Assembly: GCA_001972305.1 (NCBI GenBank)
Contig: BDDD01000350.1
Span: 380,486 to 444,485, forward strand
Length of the DNA stretch: 64,000 nucleotides
Reading direction: 5' to 3'
DNA from: Cephalotus follicularis
Lineage: Eukaryota > Streptophyta > Magnoliopsida > Oxalidales > Cephalotaceae
A program made the position numbers and the translations under genes. The notes beneath the pieces were generated by a model, which was not told where the DNA came from, did not search any database, and was given only the letters and a program-made list of their open reading frames with translations. Positions 56,687 to 64,000 of this stretch are shown in pieces (positions within the stretch are counted from its first letter, which is position 1; every line of letters starts with the position of its first letter).

Positions 56687-57824
56687 ATGTCACGTACAAG
56701 GAACGCTTCTCGGAGGACTGCACCCGCTGAGGCTCAGGAGGTCAGAAATGAGCCTACTATGGAGGAGCTTGTACGACAGGCAGTCACCTAGGAGATACGA
56801 CGCGTGTTGAGTGAACAGAATCAGAATCGGGACCGTAGGGAGCCGGTTGCTGCTAATGATGCTCCAACGGATGTCCAGTTGGGAAGAAATGCTGGGGATA
56901 GGACTGATACGCCCACTTATGTTTGGCTAGAGCGGTTCCAGAAGCAGAGACATCAGTCTTTCAGCTTAGCAGCGACCCCGATGGAAGCTGAGCACTGGAT
57001 TGCTAATATGGACAAGATCTTTGATGTGCTTGGTTGCAGTGATGAACAGAAGATTAAGTTAGCTGTGTACAAGCTTGAGGGTGATGCTCAGAAATGGTGG
57101 AAAGCTGTGGTTTTGGCTAAGGGTGGCAACTATGTGGAGACTTTGACCTGGTCTGAGTTTTGCGAGGTCTTTTATCAGCAGTACTTTCCCACCGCTGATA
57201 AAGAGGCTTCCGCCAGGGAGTTTATCAATACCAGACAGAAGGATGGAGAGTCGGTGATGGAGTTTTTGACCCGTTTCACTAGGCTTGCCGGTTTTGCTGG
57301 TTCTGCGGCAGGGACAGCTTTGGAGCAGGCAGAAAAGTTCAAGTGGAAGTTGCACTACCAGTTCCGGGGTAAATTGATCAACACCAGGTTCGCTGATGTA
57401 TCTGAAGTGGCTAATGCGGCTAAGAACATTGAGCTGGAAAGGTTAGATTTCCAGGCTGCTCGTCAGGAGTTTGACAGAAAGAGAAACAGAGGTGGTTCTC
57501 AAGGGCAAGGTTCTGGACAGAATAAGGATAGAAAATGGTAAGTGAGGGAAAAGAAATGATAACCGGGGACAGCAATATCCCGGTAATGACCAAAGGCAGA
57601 CACAGGGAGCTCCGGATGTCCAGATTGCCAAGTGTGATGTGTGTGGTAGACAGCATCCGGTGGGAGTGTGTTACAAGGCTAGTGGAGCCTGCTTTGTGTG
57701 TGGACAGAAGGGGCATTTCGTGAAGGATTGTCCTGACCCTCGTGCAAAGGAAAGGAAAAGAAACAATGCAGATCAAGGACAACGCAACGTGGGAGGTCGT
57801 GTCTTTGCTATCACGACTCAGTAG
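56687..57824 (+). pseudogene. gypsy-A gag
   Basis: ATG 56687 starts MSRTRNASRRTAPAEAQE in frame with the long open part 56804-57541; the intervening TAG at 56789-56791 probably replaces CAG. The capsid domain is clear (DEQKIKLAVYKLEGDAQKWW, SEFCEVFYQQYFPTADKEAS). After a frameshift near 57541 come two knuckles, CDVCGRQHPVGVC and CFVCGQKGHFVKDC (57632-57735), then GGRVFAIT and a TAG at 57822-57824. Gag forms the virus-like particle and binds element RNA. It differs from the Gag of the array and of G. Confidence 0.9.
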
Positions 57825-58195
57825 GCAGCTAACGCACCAGGTACTGTTTCGGGCCTTATTTATGTTGGTAACCGTAGGGCTTATGTTTGGTATGACAGTG
57901 GATCGACCCACTCGGTTGTGGCGAGGTCTTTTGTTCGGCATCTTGGGATGTCTTCCCAGTTGCTTGATCTAGCTTTGGTTCTTTCGACCCCTACGGGTTC
58001 TTCTGTTGTGATATCTGAGTGATTTTATGCTTGTCCTCTTGTTTTCGATGATCAGGTTCGTGATGCTGATCTTTTGCCTATCGATATGTACGACTTCGAT
58101 GTGATTTTGGGAATGAACTGGTTGGATCGTCATCGGGCTACGATCGACTGCTATGCTCGGAGAGTTCGGTTTGGGGATGTGAATAGTCCTGAGTA
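57825..58195 (+). pseudogene. gypsy-A protease, truncated
   Basis: Same frame as the knuckles. The active site YDSGSTHSVVARSF (Asp 57894-57896) is intact. LPIDMYDFDVILGMNWLDRH follows, the conserved second half of retropepsin. A TGA lies at 58020-58022. The frame breaks off at NSPEY where the G LTR fragment starts. Confidence 0.88.
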
Positions 58196-58571
58196 TATAC
58201 CGAAATAAGTAATTTCAAAGGATTAAATACCGTGCAGTGACTAGTTATATATTTGAACAAATGAAATATTGACAAGTATTTTATACATAATAAATTACTT
58301 TGAAAATGGATTATGACGGAAATGAATATTTTCCATAAAGGATTGAGAAAAGGTTTCACATAATTTAGATTCTTTTATACGGACATGAGCAATTTTGAAG
58401 GATCGAAGTATACTTTAAAATGTATGGTTTCCAAGTATTTTAAGATACACTAAACTACTGGAAAAGGATTGAAAAGGGTTCTTATATATTTTGAAAATAT
58501 ATATATGTTTCAAGATTTTATGCTTATAAATTTCTTGAGAAGGACTGTGAAATTTTGATAACTAATAAAGT

Positions 58572-58886
58572 CTGTTGGGTGAGTAGCTGAAATGGTAAAC
58601 TGTGTTAAAAGGATTGATGCCCTTTTGGGATGTTTGTTTGCAAGTATTTCTTATATGTTAATTACTTGTGATGGTTTGTTTGGGTTACTAAACACTATTG
58701 GGTGAGTAGCCAGGAATTCCACTACTGAGCTCTGTTGGGAAGCAGTTCGAAGTTCCGTATACGGTAGCCACTAAGCTCTGTTGGGCAAGTGGCTAGGGTT
58801 TCCCACGAAATGGTTACTGAGCATTGTTGGGCAAGTAGCTAGGGACTCCCATCTGGTTACTAAGCACTGTTGAGCAAGTAACCGGT
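58572..58886. repeat. imperfect tandem repeat, core CTGTTGGGCAAGTAGC
   Basis: Six units of about 45-60 bp in the latter part (TTACTAAACACTATTGGGTG, ACTGAGCTCTGTTGGGAAGC, GAGCATTGTTGGGCAAGTAG). The same repeat is in the 3' LTR at about 63476-63790. Confidence 0.85.
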
Positions 58887-59016
58887 CGTTGAGCCTGGGT
58901 GTCAGCAAATTTAATCTGGCTTGATGGGTCCTTAGTGACCTGATCGTTGTATCTAGCCCTTTGGGGACAGTTTTTTACCTGTGTTATTGTGACCCTCGGG
59001 TGATGCCTGCTTGTGG

Positions 59017-59041
59017 ATATATATATATATATATATATATA
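59017..59041. repeat. (AT)n microsatellite
   Basis: About 12 AT units within the 5' LTR of element G. Confidence 0.95.
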
Positions 59042-59626
59042 CTCATGTATATCTAGTGTTATTTACGTATTGCATCATGAATGCATTCATATCATGACAT
59101 TCCTTACTTGATCCCAAGATGTATTTTTTATGCTTAGCCGAGTGAGGACAAAGGCTAACCCCCTACTGTTTCAGATTGACGGAGGAAATCGGGCAAGTGC
59201 GGTTAAAGCTATCTTCGGGAGCTGCTATCTGAAGGTTGTTTAAGCTGCTTTTGTATTATGATGATCCTACTCATGTTGGAGAGGATGATGTTTTGTACTT
59301 GTTCAATTTCGATATTGTATTTGAGGTTTTGGAACAATGCTTTGGTACTTGATTTATATATCTGAACTTCTCTATGGGAGATGTTATGGTTTAAACGATG
59401 GTTATATCACGCTCCGTTTCTTGAGCAGTTAACAATGATGTTGTTTTGTGGTAACACGTAGTATGGGATGCGTGTTACGATTGTTAGTTCGGCTTATATA
59501 TAAAGGCTTCCGCAACTGATGTATGTGTTTAAAAAGGTTTAAATTTATCGTAAAATTGGTTAAGCCGGATTATTTATGTTAATTGCTACCGCCATATGAC
59601 TTTTTGGAAAACGGGGTGTGACAACG

Positions 59627-59638
59627 TGGTATCAGAGC
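59627..59638 (+). promoter_or_regulatory. primer-binding site of element G
   Basis: TGGTATCAGAGC, a perfect match to the plant initiator tRNA-Met 3' end, three bases after the LTR. Confidence 0.93.
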
Positions 59639-59737
59639 ATATATCCATTATATGCTTAGCTTGGATAAGTTCCTTGGCCATTAACGGAATTGTTTCCTTG
59701 AGATGACTACTAATGACATCTTTTCCATACAGGAACA

Positions 59738-60940
59738 ATGGACAGAAGGAGAACACGTGCGAGAGCTAGAGCCACTGAGGCCAATGCCCCCGAGGCGGCG
59801 AATGCCCCGCGAGGAGTGAATGTTCCCCATGATGACAGAGATCCGTTGGTACGTATTGCGGATTACTTTCAGAAGCAGATGGCCTTCAATATGGCTAATG
59901 CTGAGGAGATGCGCCAACACTACGCGCAAGCTCACCCTCGACATAGAGCTCCTGCTCAGTGTGACCATGAATAAGGGAACTCTTTTGGGAAAGGCTTAGA
60001 GAGATTAATGAGGCAGAATCCTCCTAGCTTTCGAGGAGAACTAGATGCTACTATTGTATAAAGATGGTTGCAAGATCTGGAGAAGATCTTTGAATTTATG
60101 GATTGTACCGAAAGCCAGAAGTTGAAATTTGTTGTCTATCGGTTATGGGGCGAGGCCATCCACTGGTGGGATATGGTCAAGGCAAAGTGGGAGTCAACCG
60201 GATTCGATAGTACATGGGAGAGATTCCAAAGAGAATTTCTTGAGACATATGTCCCTCGTATCGAGCAAGAACGAAGGGAGATAGAACTTCTTGAGCTGAG
60301 ACAAGGAGAGATGATTGTGGCTGAATACCAGGCCAGGTTTATGGAGCTTGCCAGATACTCCGCCTATCTGGTGGCGAACGAGGAAAAGAAAATTCAGAGG
60401 TTCCTGAGGGGTCTGCGACCGGACCTTCGGTCAAGAATTAGAGCAATGGAGTTGGGAACTTTTGTAGAGGTTTCCCAAAAAGCAAGATTGCTGGAAAGCG
60501 TAGCAAGTGAAGCCCGCGCCGAGAGGGCTCGTACACAGCTGAACAACCCAACTTCCAAGCAGTCTAGGCCAGCTTCATCTAAGTGGCAAAGTAGTGATTC
60601 TCTGACAAAGTCAACAAAGAATGAATCTCAGCAAATTGCTAATCAGGGCACTCCTACTCAGGGGAGCAATGCTAGGATGGGAGTCTGTCCCCATTGTGAC
60701 CGCAAGGGCCATCAACCGGAGGATTGCTGGTGAAAAAATGGAGCATGTATGAAGTGTGGAGCACCTGACCATTTAAGAAGGGATTGTCCGATGAAGCAAG
60801 TGACAGTGCCCATTGGACCTGCAGGTGATGGTGGTGCTACAGCTGGACCTTCACAGCGGAGAGATACTGGCAAGGGCATCATGAGAGGTCCTTTTACTAT
60901 CTATGATGCATTGTTTTATCACATATTGGATTGTTCTTGA
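59738..60940 (+). pseudogene. element G gag
   Basis: One frame of about 400 codons from ATG 59738 (MDRRRTRARARATEANAPEA) to 60940, with three in-frame stops: TAA 59972-59974, TAA near 60059, TGA 60731-60733. The capsid domain is strong (WGEAIHWWDMVKAKWES, ERFQREFLETYVPRIEQERR, FLRGLRPDLRSRIRAMEL). Two zinc knuckles follow, CPHCDRKGHQPEDC and CMKCGAPDHLRRDC; the TGA between them replaces a likely CGA. No protease or pol follows. Apart from the stops the domain is well preserved. Any enzymes for its movement must have come from an autonomous gypsy relative (inference). Confidence 0.9.
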
Positions 60941-61272
60941 TTTACTGGCCGATTAAAGTCGTGTTTGAGCGAAAGTTATAATGTTAAGCTAGAACCTTCG
61001 AAGGCTGAACTAGTAAATACAAGGGTAAATGAACGTTGACGTAACAGTCTAATGAATGATCGAACGGTTGATCAAACGATCGAGAGAATGAACGACCATC
61101 GCTTGGGTCAAATCTCGTGAATGAACTTCGAGAGGAGTTAAGATCATGGAGAAGAAATTTCTTGCAGCACGAAGCAGACGGAAGGGTTATGAGATGACTA
61201 AGGATAATACCCCTAATCATCCAGAGTATACTAAGAAAATTCGAGGACGAATTCCTTTGAATGAGGGTGGAT
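60941..61272 (+). other. 3' untranslated end of element G with polypurine tract
   Basis: 332 bp. The stretch AAATTCGAGGACGAATTCC at 61237-61255 resembles the end of gypsy pol. GAATGAGGGTGGAT just before the LTR is the polypurine tract. Confidence 0.75.
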
Positions 61273-61407
61273 TGTAACGCCCGAGATTTTGCACGATGTA
61301 ATAATTCAATTTTATTGAATTATTATTATTGAGTTAATGGGAATGATTGGGATAATAAAAAAATTCAATTGAAGCAATTTGAGACAAAACGGTGCAGTTT
61401 TGGACTA

Positions 61408-61560
61408 AACGCATCGACGTCTTTGTAAAGTCGTCGTCGCATATGGGCACGAACGGCGCACGTAAATGCATGCACATGCACGTCGAAGCATACGAAGGCA
61501 TCGACGCCCTGACGCAAAGAGGAAAAGACATCGACGTCTAAGGAAAGACGTCGATGCCTT
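61408..61560. repeat. TCGAC motif cluster, element G LTR (first)
   Basis: GCATCGACGTCTTTG, GCATCGACGCCC, ACATCGACGTCTAAGG and GACGTCGATGCC, the last two facing each other as an inverted repeat. Confidence 0.85.
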
Positions 61561-62314
61561 TCAAAAGGATATCAATCACGTTATGAACTGGCAGAATCAC
61601 GTGCAAGGGAAGGGGAAATCCCAGGCCTTGCAGGCACCAGATGCAACGTGTTGTGCATGCTGGGATGTTACCAGGCATGCCCCAGAATGTGTCCTCAACA
61701 TTGTGCATGCAAAGGGCACACATCCTCACCTGCAAATACAGAAAACAAAGAGGGTAAAGACCAAAAAGAAAGAGGGAAACGAGGGGAGAAGGAATGGGGA
61801 AATGAAGGCTGCAAATGCATGCAACGAGAATAGTAATGAAGGGAGAGAGTTCTCCAGCATAAATGCCCTCTCTTCCTTACTTGTCTGGTTAAAAACCTGA
61901 GTGTTAGCAAGGAGAGAAAGAAACATTGAGTGAGGGTTCTTCCATTGCTGGACCAGTGGAGCTTTTGGAAGCTTGGAGCAGGAGGCTTGCAGCAACGGGA
62001 CAACCTTGGAGCTGTTGAGATCGACCCCTGGAACACAAAGAAGTGGACTTTCAAGGTTTCTAACTTGAAACCAGAGGTAGGGGAAGTATATGTGCAATTT
62101 GAGTTCAAACTAATGTGTTGCCATGAATGAAATGCATGAATTGCATGCTGGTTGGGAGTTCAACTAAATGTTTGATTGATGATATGAACACCTGTTAGTG
62201 TAGACTATATGCATGTTGATTTCTGGGTGAATTCCATGCTTGATTGTATGTGTATATGGGTTGAATACCCCTGGTTGTGGATAGAACGAAAGAGACAGTG
62301 TTCTGGACTCTGGG

Positions 62315-62855
62315 ACGTCGATGCCTTTGTGATAAGCATCGATGTCTTTAGGCGATATGACAATAGACGTTGACGTCTTAGTTAAGCGTCGATGTCTATT
62401 TCAAACATTTGCAGAACTGTAACGTTTGCTTCTGGATTTGTGAACTTTTGATGAGTGAATGTTTTGGTTATACATATGGATAACCTGGGGTGCGTGTTAC
62501 GCCGTAAATGGTGTATCCGAGAAGTGTATGCATGAATGGAGGATGGTTCTTCTTTGAAATGGAGTTTGGTTGAGGTGACACCTTCTGGTACACATAAACA
62601 TCGATGTCTAAGGAAGACATCGACGTCTTTGGTTTCCATGCATCAGGACTTGTACATAACGCGAGGACGTATTAAGGTTCCTACCTTAAACGTTGACGCG
62701 ATGTGATGAACATCGACGCCTAAGGGTCTGGGTTCATAGGCATCGACGCCTACAGAAAGACGTTGACGCATTGGTACTGTTTCGAGGTCTGACTTTGGAA
62801 ACGAACCTCGACGCTTTTGGGGCAATGGACATCGACGCGTTTGGAAAGACATCGA
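62315..62855. repeat. TCGAC motif cluster, element G LTR (second)
   Basis: About 13 motifs such as GACGTCGATGCC, GCATCGATGTC, GACGTTGACGTC, ACATCGACGCG and ACATCGACGTC, in groups of two to four. Confidence 0.88.
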
Positions 62856-63841
62856 CGTCTTTCCTCCTGGGTTGTATGGTTTGACCCATTTTGGACCCGT
62901 TAGCTCCGGAATGATTCTAGAAGTGACCCTAGGCATGTTTGAGCATATGGTTGCATTTAATACTGTTGTGATTTGCCTTGTTGTGATACCGCATGATTTC
63001 TTAAATGATTTAGATTTGAGAAATATGTATATGATATTGTGTGGAAATACATATATTTCCTAATAAGGACTGTACAATGATTTCAAATGTTTGAAATTAT
63101 GTATACCGAAATAAGTAATTTCAAAGGATTAAATACCGTGCAATGACTAGTTATATATTTGAACAAATGAAATATTGACAAGTATTTTATACATAATAAA
63201 TTACTTTGAAAATGGATTATGACGGAAATGAATAATTTCCATAAAGGATTGTGAAAAGGTTTCGCATAATTTAGATTATGTTATACGGGCATGAGCAATT
63301 TTGAAGGATCGAAGTATACTTTAAAATGTACGGTTTTCAAGTATTTTAAGATACACTAAACTACTGGAAAGGGATTGAAAAGGGTTCTTATATATTATTA
63401 AAATATATATATGTTTCAAGATTTTATGCTTATAAATTTCTTGAGAAGGACTGTTAAATTTTGATAACTAATAAACTCTGTTGGGTGAGTAGCTGAAACG
63501 GTAAACTGTGTTAAAAGGATTGATGCCCTTTTGGGATGTTTGTTTGCAAGTATTTCTTATATGTTAATTACTTGTGATGGTTTGTTTGGGTTACTAAACC
63601 CTGTTGGGTGAGTAACCAGGAATTCCACTACTGAGCTCTGTTGGGAAGCAGTTGGAAGTTCCGTATACGGTAGCCACTAACCTCTGTTGGTCAAGTGGCT
63701 AGGGTTTCCCACGAAATGGTTACTGAGCGCTGTTGGGCAAGTAGCTAGGGACTCCCATCTGGTTACTAAGCACTGTTGAGCAAGTAACCGGTCGTTGAGC
63801 ATGGGTGTCAGCAACTTTAATCTGGCTTGATGGGTCCTTAG

Positions 63842-64000
63842 TGTAACGCCCGGTATTTTCCTGGATGTAATATTTTGGATTTATGATGTAATCATTAAAC
63901 TTGAATTAATGAGAATGTTGAGTTTAACCTCAAAAGAGGCTTGCAAACCCTAATTATGGACTTGGAAATGGGATGTGTAAGTCAAAGCTTGAAAAGGCGC
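63842..64000 (+). repeat. start of another gypsy-type LTR (H), or end of a minus-strand one
   Basis: TGTAACGCCCGGTATTTTCC begins here, splitting the element G LTR right after CCTTAG. The start resembles the G LTR start (TGTAACGCCCGAG) but then diverges. It runs out of the window. Confidence 0.7.

Larger units (their letters stand above)
53836..58195 (+). mobile_element. gypsy-A: 5' LTR, gag and protease, truncated
   Basis: Full LTR, primer-binding site, gag with two zinc knuckles and the protease are present. The element then stops abruptly at 58195, where sequence of the middle of an unrelated LTR (element G) begins. RT, integrase and 3' LTR are missing. A second copy of its LTR lies on - at 10559-12440. 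Confidence 0.88.
58196..59623 (+). repeat. 5' LTR of element G, 5'-truncated
   Basis: It begins inside the LTR (TATACCGAAATAAG, equal to 63102 in the 3' LTR) and ends ACGGGGTGTGACA. It contains a tandem repeat at 58572-58886 and (AT)12 at 59017-59041. Confidence 0.9.
58196..63841 (+). mobile_element. element G: second gag-only LTR retrotransposon
   Basis: A partial 5' LTR (58196-59623), primer-binding site, gag, polypurine tract and 3' LTR (from 61273) enclose an internal region of only 1649 bp without protease, RT or integrase. The 745-bp overlap of the two LTRs shows roughly 25 differences by eye, so the insertion is fairly young. The first 1.8 kb of the 5' LTR are missing; the 3' LTR is interrupted at 63842 by another LTR. 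The last internal bases still resemble the pol end of gypsy elements, so it probably arose by internal deletion (inference). Confidence 0.88.
61273..63841 (+). repeat. 3' LTR of element G, interrupted
   Basis: It starts TGTAACGCCCGAGATTTTGC. 63102-63841 repeats 58196-58935. With the 688 bp seen only in the 5' copy, the full LTR is about 3.25 kb. GTCGAC-type motifs occur at 61408-61560 and 62315-62855. Confidence 0.9.

Noticed and set aside
57420-57941. 173-codon frame on -
   Set aside because: It is antisense to the gypsy-A gag and knuckle region, whose + frame has clear motifs.

Overview
The window is a stretch of plant heterochromatin built almost wholly from LTR retrotransposons. No tRNA, rRNA, CRISPR array or intact host gene could be supported. 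A flowering-plant (probably eudicot) nuclear genome is indicated by Ty1/copia and Ty3/gypsy elements with plant-type domains, primer-binding sites matching plant initiator tRNA-Met (TGGTATCAGAGC), very long LTRs (about 1.7-3.3 kb), nested insertions and CAG-to-TAG decay. The species cannot be named from the sequence. All gag and pol reading frames are broken; the longest open frame is 476 codons (15198-16628).

Layout. 1 to about 5990: decayed copia element on +, entered in its leader, with gag and pol remnants and a 3' LTR from 3939. 6875 to about 9735: an LTR on + of the same lineage as the gypsy LTRs below. About 9736-10558: copia LTR (-) and a copia gag scrap (+). 10559 to about 12440: minus-strand copy of the gypsy-A LTR. 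About 12441-20317: decayed gypsy-B element (-) with gag, protease, RT, RNase H, integrase and chromodomain. 20318-22560: copia LTR pieces and a leader. 23223-25863: solo LTR with target duplication TTATT. 26735-36264: complete but decayed copia-E element (-) with target duplication GAGCC, inserted in another copia-type LTR. 36521-36872: TTAGGG/CCCTAA-rich DNA.

The centrepiece is 36878-51654. It is a 14.8-kb tandem structure on -, LTR-gag-LTR-gag-LTR-gag-LTR, bounded once by the 5-bp duplication GTGAT (36873-36877 and 51655-51659). Each internal region is about 1.6 kb and encodes only Gag. About 34 bp separate the gag stop from the LTR, so there is no room for pol. This is a multimer of a gag-only, non-autonomous element (the TR-GAG type) with shared LTRs.

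About 52020-53835: 3' end of a Sirevirus-like copia element (-). 53836-58195: gypsy-A with a full 5' LTR, gag and protease, then cut off. 58196-63841: a second, unrelated gag-only element G on +, with a truncated 5' LTR and a 3' LTR split at 63842 by the start of another LTR (H), which leaves the window.

How the parts relate. The array Gag resembles Gag of gypsy-B and their LTRs share a small inverted-repeat box, so a gypsy-B-like chromovirus is the natural helper candidate (inference). Clusters of short palindromes centred on TCGA (ACGTCGACGT, GCGTCGACGC or CAGTCGACTG types) recur in the LTRs or leaders of several otherwise unrelated elements. This is the other signal that ordinary annotation does not explain.
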